Part shown: positions 50,724 through 62,343 of the stretch, one piece after another
How the letters are laid out: the number at the start of each line of letters is the position of its first letter
Position numbering within the stretch: the first letter of the stretch is position 1
Origin: Brugia malayi
Taxonomy: Eukaryota; Nematoda; Chromadorea; Rhabditida; Onchocercidae
Direction: 5' to 3'
Assembly: GCF_000002995.4 (NCBI RefSeq)
Contig: NW_025062478.1
Span: forward strand, 2,046,001 to 2,110,000
DNA: 64,000 nucleotides
Made by a program: the position numbers and the translations under genes
The notes under the pieces: model-generated
Database searches by the model: none
What the model was told of the DNA's origin: nothing
The model's input: only the letters and a program-made list of their open reading frames with translations

Positions 50724-53700
50724 ATGATAATATATCATCATCATCATCATATATTCATCACCTATAAACGACGATATTTTTTGGCTAATATTATTTGCTG
50801 CTTTGTATTGTTAACTGCAATACATGAAAGTACTGCAATTCAAGAAACAGTACCAGCTGTTCGAGTGGTACGATTTCAGGTGGATTATCCGAATGCATCA
50901 CTTGAAAGTATTCAAAAGGTACCAAAATGGAATGCTATTATGCGTAATAGTGTCCTTGCATCATTACGCTTCATCAATAAGCACTGGCTAATTTGTGGTG
51001 GTTCAAAATCTGAAAAGTAAGTTATTGTTTTAATGAACTTTTTTTTTTGAAACTATTTTCATAGCAATTCATCCTTTATTTCATCTTAGTTATTTTATAC
51101 ATTTAATTTGCATGTTTATCATACAATTTGACAGTTAGCATTTTTAAAATTGTCTACTAATGATTAAACTATTTTTAAAATAAGCTTAGTTTTTTCTGCT
51201 TATCCTATAAATGGATTAATGAAGTATAGAGAAAGTGATATGGAAGAGTTAGAAATATTTCATCATTTGCTATCATAACATTTTCCATTAAACTGATTAG
51301 GTTAGTTACTCATCGTTGTGATTAAATTTACTCTTTAAATTCTGATCATATCATTTTCCGGAAGTTATGTCATCAGCTTATTTCAGTAAATTGTTTACGA
51401 ATAGAGTTTAGAGAGGACTAAATTTAAAATTAATGTTTTTTTTTTTTTTCTAATTGTTATCTGCAATAACTTCATTCTCCTTCCAGTTTTCTCTCTCTCT
51501 CTCTTATACATTTCAAACTATATTATTGCCTTATGATACGTTTTTTGCAAACGATTAGTGAGATTACTAAATTTTTGAGATAATAAATAAATTCTTGCAT
51601 TCACAGCAAAGATAAAAAATTTTAAATTATGCATACGATATTTCAAATTTTAATAACAAACATTAAAATTTTACCCTCTTAGTATTGTAAATATTTAATA
51701 ATACTTTTTCAGTATGCTATCCATTACAAGGTCCAATAGGATAGGATGATGCAAATGCAGATCCTTTTGACGGTAGTAAAGATAAAAATTTGAAATCAAT
51801 TTTAAATTTAATTTTGACTCCAAAGCTCAATTAAAACCATTATTTAACGCTACTTTCCAAGATATATTATCCATTATCAGTTCGATAGAATATAATTATA
51901 CTACTGAAGTACTTGAATTTTTACTTGAACTACTTAATTTATTTAGTCCTACTTCACAATTTCATCTTTTTTTGATAATAAATCGTTTTCACAAAAGTGA
52001 CATCCATTTTTCGCTTCTTCCCTTCACAATCTGATCTCTAAACTGTATCATTATCAAAAATATTTAATGCATTAACATTGTTTATTAACACTGCCATAGA
52101 TCAAAATGTTCAAAAATTGAAGTTTTTGTTTAGTTTTTCTTCCATTCATTTTTTTTTTTAAAAAAAAAGGAAGAAAAAAACTTCTTTGAGAAAAATTTTA
52201 TAAATAAATAAGAAAATACATTAATTAATTATACATTCAAAGAGTAAAAATAAAATTTTTAGTTTATTAATTAGTTAAAATTTTATTGTTGTGATAGAAA
52301 TAGTATGAAAGAAAAAGGAGAGAAGGAAGAGGGAAGGAAATTTTAAACTATTCTCAATTATTGTAGTAACAATGAACCAACAATAAAATGAATGAACAAT
52401 GCAAAATTTTTGTTAAAATAATGATCAAATTTTCGTGAAATTCCTCGAAAAATTTTCTCTTTTTTTTGTTAAATTTATTTTATAAAAGATTAAAATGGTA
52501 GGTAGAGCAAGAGAGAAATAGAGAAAAAATAAAATAAACGAAAAATAAAGAAAGAATTAGTATTGATACTAAGTCGATTTCAAAAAAAAAATATGCATCA
52601 AAATGTTTTCACATACCAAATGGCACTGTCATTATTCGATATTATAGAAACAAATTTATTGTCTTTGCTTTTTCAACATTTTTTTTCATTTGAAACGAAA
52701 AACTTTTGAAATGGTATGATAGTAATTTAATTATTCTATTTTGTGTTAAGACAAAAACTACTGTATGATCGTACGGATGTATTACTATGGCAGTACCCTG
52801 AGAGAATATTACTGTAATTATACAGTTATGCGATTATGATTATTTCGTAAATGAGTTTATTGTGTGGTTATACGGTTAAGGTAAGTATAATTGTACTGTT
52901 ATATTCATATCACGTGATTATAATTGTATTACTGTACTGTAAATGAATGTGATTACGTGATTATACGGTTACTACAGTATGATTATGCGGTTACTGTATT
53001 AAGTGATTATACGTAAACAAAGTTATAATTCGTAAAATTTTTTACATTGATAGTCATGAATTGAGATTCATAATCGTAGAAATTATTTTATGATTATATA
53101 ATAGTAATTATATGGTATATGGTAGTTTTCTTTTTTTGTATTTCTATGATAATTCTGTTGCTACCTCCTATCTTCCACTGGTAGCTGTGAAGAAATATTT
53201 TATCAATCAACAATATCGAAGTGCGAATTTTCTTTCTTTATCTATTATAAGTTTATAAAAGTAAAAATTATTGCAAATTACTAATCACTAATCATTTATC
53301 AGAGAGATGTAAGAGTGGAGTGAATTGAAAGGAGGAAAGTAGATTAAATCCCAAATTGGAGGGTAGGTTTTTAAATTTGTTTGAAATTAAACTAATGATT
53401 TTGAAAATTTCTAAGAAAAAAAAAAGAAAGCACAAAAACACTTAATGACGATCAAAACAATGATACTCAAGGGAAATACGATGAATGTACGAAAAGTTGA
53501 GAAAATTTCTTTTATCACAAAACAATTAAGAGAGCGAGAGAAGGAAAGGGAAGGAAAGAAAATAAATAAAATTTAAAAAATTGGAAGATTTTCACGAGAA
53601 TTCTCTTTTTAAAAGTACGTCATTTAAATTTGGCAATGAAAATTGAATATTTCACAACCAATCTCAAATTTTATATATCTTAATGGAATATTTTCTTTTA

Positions 53701-56700
53701 GCTTTGGAAAAAGAAACGAAAAAGTTTAAAAAAGTGCGGGTAAATAAAATGGAACATGATTTAGCATGCTTAATTTTCAAATTTCACTTTCTTTTCTAAA
53801 TAATGATGCTAAATTTAGCTCTGTTATCAGAAAAAATCTCTTTTTTAAATTTTTGGTTTTTTTAAACAATCTGTACAACAAGCTTTTCCAATTGTATTAT
53901 CTTATTTTGTTATCCTCTTTTTCAACTTGCTAAAATTTTTGAAAGCAAAACTTTTATTCAATATTTAAAATGTTTCGTACTGATAAGGTTAATAATGCTA
54001 AAGGAATTATCCCATTAATTATTAGAGAGAGAAAAAAAGAACACAACCTCAGGAATGCCAGATATGTCATTCTATTTATATTTAATGGAAACAGAACTGT
54101 GTAATTGTTATAAACTAGTTAATTAATTAATTCACATTTTGAAAAGATCAAAATAAACGTATTACTTAGCATATATGTGAATATGATCAGCTCCAAGAAA
54201 TATAATTTCTCTTTAATAAAAAATACTTGATATATTTTATGAAATTGAAACTTTTTGCACTCAGATATTTCCGAAATTTGGACTTGATTTTATAAAGAAA
54301 ATTTCCATATTTTTAATTCGTTGAATGAAGTCTTTTTGTTTTCTCTTTGTTTTTTCTTCACTTTTTCATTTTGGCATTTGTAGCGAGAGAATCTCATTAA
54401 ATGGATTTATTATTTTGTTTTGAATGATCCTTTATCCTAAATATCATGACGAAATGACTTTCTTAATGACTCATTTTACTTTAATTTAGAGGCCTCTCAA
54501 CATTCATGCAGATATTCCTTTTTTCAAAATTTAAATTTTCAACCAACTGTGGAAAATATTTTGGCATACGTTCATATCTTCATGAATTCATTTATTTTAT
54601 TAAAAAATAAACTTTTTATATTAATTTATAAAGTACAACCAGTATGAGTTACTTAATTTAAAATATCGATTCATGTTAAATTTTGTTAATCACAAAATAT
54701 ATTAACATTTGGCAATGTAATAACAAAACGCTTGCAAATGCAAAAGTAAGGATGATGAATTTAATTGTTTTTTAAAGTGTAAAATAGAAATATGAAGATT
54801 ATTTATTTTTTTTTTTTTTAATTTAATGACCTATTAGATAGTTATCTAATTGTTTACAAAATTTCATGATATTTAAGAAACATAAACTGAAAAAAAATCA
54901 TAAAAATAGGAAGTCGAGTAAACACCTTTTTTTTAAATATTTTTCCATATCAGTGTCGTCACACAGTCTCACATTAAATGTTAAAATGAATGCATAGGTG
55001 TTAAACTTTTATGTTAAAATTGCTGAAAATTTGTTTGAAATTGATTTAAATTGTCTTATTTAATTAAAAAAAAAAACTTCACAACATCTTTTACATGGCC
55101 TGTCACCGTCATTATTTTGCAACATAAATTAATGTCATTTATACGATAGCATCAATTTAATTAAATTTAATTAGATTTTTGAGTTTTCAAAAATTTAAGC
55201 ACTTTCGCATTCGTCTCAATGTCTTGTGTCCTCCTTGTTAGAAAAAAATAAAATGAAAATCTTATATATAAAAAAAAAAAAAATCTCTGTTCAGTGTAAT
55301 AAATTCAACATATTTCAGCTGAGCTCTAAATATCCCAAATTTTAAAAATAAAACAAATGACGAAATTTATTTTTCTTCAGATTTTTTTCTTTCTTTCTTT
55401 TTTCGCTTCTGTTCGAAAAAAAAAAAAGCCCAATGACATCGTTAATTATCTGACATTTTAATTTAGTGCAATGTTTGATTTGCAATAATTAAGGTTAAAT
55501 TATCAATCTTTATCTGAGAAAAAAAAATCAAGCAAGTAATTATCATTTCTATAATTTTCAACTAATTACAACTAATAACTCTATGAACTAATTAGAAACT
55601 TATCTAATATTAACAAACTATTCCTCTCCTTTTTTTTTTGAAAAAGTAACAAATATTTATGTAAACCTTTTTTTTTTTCAGCTATTTAGCGCTTACTTTT
55701 GTTCTTTTGATGACAACATTACATGCATACAATAATCAAATTAATTAATCATTAAAAAAAAAATATACTACAAAACAAAAAATTTAAATGTAAAATTTCA
55801 AATCAAAAAGTGAACTTTTTGCATATCATACGGTAACCAATTTCTTTATATGATTGATATTAATTACTAATTGGTAGCATTTTGTCCTCAAAAGAATGAA
55901 TCTAATTAATCAAGCATTACATGAATAATTTGTCATTTCATCCATTTATTATCAATGTCAAAAAGTAGTTGTTAATTTCAGGAAAATGAATGATTGCGGT
56001 AAAGTACAAGTGACCGGAGAAATTGTACAGCCGAAATATTATCGAATCAATGCGACATTCATTGCTGAAAGGTTAACAACAATTTTCAAATTTGAGAAAA
56101 TAAATTAAATCATTTCCGAATTTCATTTTGAATCTTTTTTCTTTTTTTTCTTTGGATTGCGATTGGAATTTTTTTTCTATTTAAATGATTATCCAACCTT
56201 AATTAATTTCAGTAATAAAAAATTTTTTGCTAATACAAAACAAAATAATTTGCAATATTTTGTTCGAATGAAAGCATTACTTAAATTAAATTTATTCATT
56301 GCATACTTATACAATTTAAATTTCATCAAACAAAAAAAAAAAAAAAAGAAAGAAAAAATTTAGTAAAGAAACGAAATTAATCTTTTCCAAAAATTTTAAA
56401 GAACAAATTGGAAATGTTAAAATTAATGCAACAACAGCAATAGTTTATGCTATTATATAGAAATTTGCTCTACATGATGGTATTAATTTAATTTTAAAAC
56501 GAAATTAATTTCCTTTTTTTTTAAAAAAAATTTTTAAAGGTTCAATTTGAAATGTCAAATTTAATATAACATCAGCAGCAGTTTATAATGTTATGTACAA
56601 ATATGACCTATATGATGACATTACTTTAATTTAAAAGAAAAATAAAAAAATTAATCTTTTTTAAAAATTTTAGAGATCCAATTCGAAATGTTAAAATTGA

Positions 56701-59700
56701 TGCAACATCAACCGTTTATGCTGTTGTACAAATTGGTTTACGTGGTGGCATTTTTCAATATACAAATGCATTAAAAATACTTGGAAAGCCATCACAATTA
56801 CTTACATTTGATGAAGCATTCTTTTGCTATCGTGGATCAACATTAATCGATCAAGATAAATGCAGTAAGATTGATTGATTGATTGAGTAATACCTTTCAT
56901 TTACTGTTGATACTATTGGTAGTAAAACTAATTATTATTATTTATTATTATTATCATTATCCAATTAAAACTGATAATATTAAAATTATCATTTACTACA
57001 AAATCAATTTTTTCATTATCATTTTCAGCATTACAATTTACCACCACCACCACCACTACTACTACTACTACTACCAATGCTATACCAATTACATCAGCAA
57101 CCGTTGTTATTGATAGCAAAAATGATAATCGTATGAAAAATATTGCAATAGGAAGAATGGATTAAATTTTTTTTCTCCTCTTTTGACATAAATGATTATC
57201 AGATCATTATTGATCAAATTATTATCATCAGATCATTATTGATCGATTCATTATCAACTCAACTTCTCATTCACTTCTTTACAATATTTATTTATCTAAT
57301 CACTTTTTTTTTTTCTTTTCTGCAAAAACAAAAGTAACAAATTAAATACCGACAAAAAAAAAAATGTTCTTTTTTTTGTTATTTTTAAAATTTATGGTAA
57401 AAAATAAAAATTTTTGCAGGAAGAAAAAAATGATTGATGATAAATTTTTTTTAACAAATTGATAAATTTATTAACAATAATTTTTGTAATATTATTTGTA
57501 TGCAACTGATAATGGGATTTACTAATGCAAAAATGTTTTCATATATAATATTATTTGATCACTGATTATCACTGATCACTAATATTTCTTTTTCAAACTT
57601 AAAAAAAAAAAGAGAGGGAAAGAAGGAAAAAGAAGAAAGAAAATGTTACATTGAAATGAACTATTGCTATTGTTTCATGATAATCAAATTTAACAATTTA
57701 ATTTTAAATAATTTTAATTGCATTTTTTTTTTTTTTTTTTTGGAAAGGAAAAGGAAATTTATCATTATTTAACAAAAAAAAAAAGAAAAATAAGAATTTT
57801 GATCACTCATAAAAATTATTTCCTTTTTTTTTCCATTTTAACTGTATAATCTTTTTTTGCATATGAAATAATAAAAAGCTATCGAAGAAGTGCCATGAAA
57901 TAACAATACTGGTTGATAATTTATTGTTTTTAACAACAACAACAACACAACTTTTACTAACTTAACTAAACTTTATCATCACTCACATTTATTTGCCTTC
58001 CTAATTAGTTAATTAAATGCAAATAATTAATTGTGATTAGCAGTCTGCATTCGCACAATTTGGTAGACAAATAGCTGATCACAAATGTATCAATTTGAAT
58101 GGATGATTTAATTAATTAGTCAATCAATTAATCAATCAGTTGATCAATATGGTAGATATATTCGAATAATCAGGAAAGCATTATGCAATTTATCAGATTC
58201 AACAAATTTATTTCCTCTTTTTGGCTTATTTTATTTGAAATCAATTAAAATGCATAATTGAAAATGAATTTATAAAATTTGATATCAATTTAATCACTAT
58301 CATTCATTTTTACGCTATCATAATTTTTTGCTTTTTGTGTAAATTGCATAATAATTTAGATGAATTGCTAGCCAATCATTTAATTTAAAATTAAAACAAA
58401 GTGATATGATATGATGCGATGAAAATATTTGCCAATTTATATTCAAGAATAATTCATGCATCACAATGATTTATTTTTTCTTAATATGAAAATGCAATTT
58501 GGAATGAATGTGAATTTAAATTTTTAAATGATGAGATTAATTAATTTACAATTAGTTTAGCTTTTCAATAATCAATTAATGAAATTAGCATTTATTTATA
58601 CCGATTAAGCATGACAGAAAATCAAAACAGATCACTTATTACATTTTTTTAACAATAATTTTATAATTCATTATAAAATATCAAATATTTGCGAATTTGA
58701 AAATTGTTCGAATCGTTTCCCAAATCAATCGAAAGTATTTTTTTTTTTTTTGCCTCATTAGAAATCTTTTCTAATTTTAATCCTAACAATTTTATTAAAA
58801 TGTTTAAACCAATATTACAGATTTTATTTGCGCATAAATAATCGTGAAAAATAGCAAAACTATTTGTTTATTTGATAAAAAAATATATACAAAATATTTA
58901 AAAAAATAAATTATGTTGCTAAGTTTGCTTTTAACTTATCTATCAACTAGCAATAACACTTGAAATGGAAAAAATAAATTTTGAATATTATCAGAGAAAT
59001 ATTTAACAACCATTTGCATATGAAAGCTACATATTAAGTATCTGCTGTGATATCACTTGATAATGGTGATAACGATGATAATATGTTTTTAGTTCACACA
59101 GAAGTATATATTTGGGATATCTTGATGAATGATTTAGAGCATTTAATAAAATCAACATTACAGTGATTTTCAACTTTATGATAATATCATTTGTTATTTG
59201 ATCTGTCATTCAAGAAAACAAAGTGCAGTTGATTAACTCTTACTGATAACAGCACGAAAAGTATCAAATTATACTGTAGTGATAAGAAATTAATCATTTT
59301 GCTAAAGAGCAATAAAAAAAATGACAATGCTATAAATATTTTAACCGATTATTTATAATTAACAAAAATGAAGCATGAGATGGTGGTAATAAATTGCTAT
59401 GATAAAAATTGTACTAACATAGTGATAATGATAACCAGGGATATAATAATACAAGCAATTGCCTTACTGATGATAAATCACTATAACAATCATCGATAAT
59501 GTACTGATGATAGTAACTGATAACTGTTATGGAATTGGCTTATGGAATAGTTTTGAAATTTTTAACTTAGTGATAAAAAAAATTGATAGTTAAAATATTA
59601 GTTAGAAGAAATTGGTCAAGAAAAATTCAAATTTTTGACTCAAAATAAAATAAAAAATGTAAACAAATAATATTCCAATATCTATAATAAGTAAAATATC

Positions 59701-62343
59701 AAACTTATTGTTTGCGATAATGATAATTTTCATGTTCTTATCAGTGCTATCTTTGATAAAAACAGAACATTCAAAATAAAATAAAAATTTAAGCAAGTAA
59801 TATTGCAATAGCCATAATAAATAAAATATCAAACATTTTTTCAAAATTTCGCTCATATTATTTATGATAATGATAACTGTCCTATTCTTATCAGTGCTAT
59901 CTTTGATATAAAAAAGAACTTTCACAAAAATAAAAATCGAAGCAAATAATATTCTAATATAAGTAAAATATCGCTCTTATTGTTTATATAACTTCTTATC
60001 AGTGCTTTGTTAGTTATAAAGCACTGATAAGATAATATTAAAGGAGATCTGCAGTTCATCCTTCATAATTATTTAATATTTATCAGATTATTAATTATTT
60101 TTCATCTGTAGTACTCTGCGAACCTGGTCATTATCATAGTCTCTTATCAAAGCGATGCGAGCACTGTCCACGTGGCTACTATCAGCATCGATCCGGTCGA
60201 CCACGTTGCAACAAATGTCCCCAAGGCTATACGACATTAGCAATTGGATCACTTAATGTTACCGCATGTGTTGGTTTGTGTTTGCTTAATTCTTTTTAAA
60301 AAAAAAACAAAATATCAAAATTTATTTTCATTTTTTAAATCTTATCGATTACATTTAAAATGATCAAAAGATTGCAGTAGAATGCTCTGCTGGTTATTTC
60401 TTGAACGAAATAACTGATAAATGTGAACCATGCGGTTATTTGGCTTATCAACCAAATTCAGGCTCAACATATTGTTTACCATGTCCACAAAATACTGTTA
60501 CATTAAGCATCAATTCAACTTTAATTGATCAATGTATTGGTAAAAATTTTTCTATAATAATGTTAATAAGTAATTATTTAAATCATTGTATAATATTCAT
60601 TCATTTTCGAAGTATTTATTAAAAAGTAAACAAATGCTTTTTGTTTTTTTTTGCCAGTTATAATCAATAATTAACAATTAAATCTGTTATATTTTCAATC
60701 ATAAACTGATCTGCTATTCCTTGTAATTCAGAAAATTGTCCAGCGGGACAGGAACATTCATCTGATGGTGGTTGTAAACCGTGTCAACGTGGTTTCTTCA
60801 AAGAATCAAATGATCTGTTATGCCGACCCTGTGATCCGACATATACCACCGAATCGGTTGGTTCAGTAAGCGAAAAATCTTGCATATTACGTTAGTTCTT
60901 AATTATACATTCATTTCCTTTTTTTTTTTTTTTTTTTTTTTTCATAATTCATTAAACGAACATAATGAAAAATTAATTTAGCACTAAAAAAGAATGTATA
61001 TTGTCACACTGAAAAGATTAATAACAGAAAATTTCAATTATATTAGTTTAATAAAACGATAGCAAATTAATAATTGAAATTATTAATAAGAAAGTTCATT
61101 ACGATTATTACAAAACTTTTGTGCATTTTCATTATTTGATGTATCATAATTATAAAATAATATAATATTATTTTTGAAATTTGCTTAATTTGATAATTCT
61201 AGCAAGCTGTCAACAAGGATACTATTTAAATTGGTACTACAAACAATGCTTGAATTGTAGCTATGGTTACTATCAGGATGAAATTGGTTCTAATGCTTGT
61301 AAACAGTGCCCATCCGGTACTACAACAAGGATTCTTGGTAATTATTTTTTTATGCATTACTAATGAAAGAGATTGAAATACAATCAAAAAACAAGCTAAG
61401 GCTAGATTAATTAAGTTTCAAATTTGCTTGTTTATTTATTTATTTCTTCAGTTATTGATTGGTTTCTATATTCATTTATCTATTTTCCTGTTTATTTATT
61501 CAGTTATTGATTGATTTTCCATATTTGTTTATTTCTTCCTGCACTTATTTATCTATTTATTTATTTCTTCAGTTATTGATCGATTTCTATATTTATTTAT
61601 TCAGGTGCAACATCAATTGAAACTTGTGTTTCAACCAATCAATGCGCAAGCGGTGAGCATCGGTGTCACTGGTTAGCAGCATGTATCGATTTACCTGATA
61701 ACGAGAATAAGCCAGCATATAGCTGTCGATGTCAACCAGGTTTTGTTGGAAATGGATTTACCTGTACAGGTTAGTCTAGCATTAAATAATTCAACTTATA
61801 GTAAAACTTATTGCTAAATGGTTAATATCATTTTATTTGACTCAGTCAGATCAGATAATTATATTTGTTAATAGATTAAACTATTCATTGATCAAATTAA
61901 TTAAAATAATTTAACTATTAATTTCATTTACCAAATAATATTCAATATCCGCTGAAAATGTCACTCAAACTTTATTGGTAAATTGTCTTATTGATTGGCA
62001 GTTGATCAATAAATTTTGATCTATTTAATTTTACAAATAATCTGAAATCTAAAAGGCATCATTTAATTCAGTAAAATATACTGTACAGACGTAAGAATTG
62101 CTATAATTATTTTAAGATACGTTAAAATAATAATGTCAATATTATCATTTACCCAAATTTACAAAAATAAATATTTTAATATGCTCCTAAAAAGAATTTG
62201 TTTATTTATTTTTTTTTTTAATTTCAGATATTTGTTTAAATTTATGCTATAATAATGCGGAATGTATAAAGACATCACGTGGTGAACCACGATGTATCTG
62301 TAAGCCAGGCTATCGAGGATTACGTTGTGAAATTAAAAAATGA
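50724..62343 (+). CDS. Secreted modular protein: ephrin-receptor-like cysteine modules and EGF-like domains
   Basis: Ten exons: 50724-51016, 55982-56071, 56674-56864, 57029-57130, 60112-60273, 60378-60539, 60732-60890, 61203-61337, 61605-61769, 62228-62343. They give 524 aa. A signal peptide (hydrophobic core about 19-33) follows five His residues coded by a CAT repeat. Residues about 40-191 form a region I do not recognise, with three cysteines. Exon 4 adds twelve consecutive Thr (196-207), a likely O-glycosylated linker. Exons 5-8 each code one module of the pattern C-xx-GxY-x-C-xx-C-xx-G-x-Y/F-C-xx-C-(T)T-C, as in SCUBE and GCC2/GCC3 proteins. Exons 9 and 10 code EGF-like domains ending SCRCQPGFVGNGFTC and CICKPGYRGLRCE. 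There is no C-terminal membrane segment or GPI signal, so it is probably secreted to matrix or body fluid. All introns from exon 3 onwards are phase 1. Partner and role unknown. Confidence 0.85.
51017..55981 (+). other. 5 kb intron 1 of the modular secreted protein gene
   Basis: It runs from GTAAGT to TTTCAG. It holds a tandem array of a TGATTATACGGTTACTGTA motif at 52790-53030, purine-rich stretches near 52300-52560 and 53520-53570, and homopolymers. No exon with a compatible frame was recognised, but a short one could be missed. Confidence 0.65.
52790..53030. repeat. Degenerate tandem repeat in intron 1
   Basis: About ten diverged copies of a 17-22 bp motif resembling TGATTATACGGTTACTGTA, with variants such as GATTATGCGGTTACTG and GATTACGTGATTATACGG. 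Confidence 0.65.
56371..56637 (+). pseudogene. Two decayed tandem copies of the exon-3 5' part (relic exons)
   Basis: The intron before exon 3 contains two diverged copies of a segment that includes the polypyrimidine tract and the first ~85 bp of exon 3. Copy 1 (56371-56498) reads in frame EQIGNVKINATTAIVYAII, then a TAG stop; the live exon has DPIRNVKIDATSTVYAVVQ. Copy 2 (56499-56637) keeps clear DNA similarity but its frame is broken by small indels and a TAA. Both still end their pyrimidine tract in AAG, so a splice acceptor may survive. The live copy starts at 56638 with the acceptor at 56673. Confidence 0.8.
59641..60031. repeat. Three-unit tandem repeat (about 131, 151 and 109 bp)
   Basis: Units begin at 59641, 59772 and about 59923. 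Each contains CAAAATAAAATAAAAA, AAATAATATT, AAGTAAAATATC, a GATAATGATAA part and CTTATCAGTGCTATCTTTGA. The last unit is shorter and ends in an inverted repeat rather than in the usual unit end. Confidence 0.8.
59995..60031. repeat. Perfect 14-bp inverted repeat 80 bp before an exon
   Basis: CTTATCAGTGCTTT (59995-60008) and its exact reverse complement (60018-60031) are separated by nine bases. The left arm is the conserved end of the tandem repeat unit, so the right arm looks like an inverted copy of it. It lies between the repeat and the acceptor at 60111. Confidence 0.8.
61431..61604. repeat. Three-copy repeat containing decoy acceptors before exon 9
   Basis: Three imperfect units of about 55-60 bp share TTTATTTATTTCTTCAGTTATTGATTGATTTCTATAT. 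TTCAG ends at 61451, 61503 and 61572, and at the real acceptor at 61604. The frame and EGF-like sequence fit only the last. Confidence 0.75.

Larger units (their letters stand above)
57131..60111 (+). other. 3 kb intron 4 of the modular secreted protein gene
   Basis: The intron between the Thr-rich exon and the first cysteine module. Read without splicing, the upstream frame ends at a TAA at 57163-57165. The intron is TGATAA-rich at 59040-59520 and carries a 131-151 bp tandem repeat at 59641-60030 ending in a perfect hairpin. No gene was recognised inside. Confidence 0.7.

Noticed and set aside
56883..57119. ORFs with Tyr, His or Val runs on both strands
   Set aside because: Out-of-frame readings of the intron and of the Thr-coding ACC/ACT repeat in exon 4.
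57029..57165. Ending the secreted gene at the TAA at 57163 and treating 60112-62343 as a separate gene
   Set aside because: The donor at 57130 gives a phase-1 join to 60112, and the downstream part has no own start or signal peptide. A short isoform remains possible and is listed as a finding.
58700..58740. A tRNA B-box-like GTTCGAATC
   Set aside because: No A-box, acceptor stem or cloverleaf could be formed around it.
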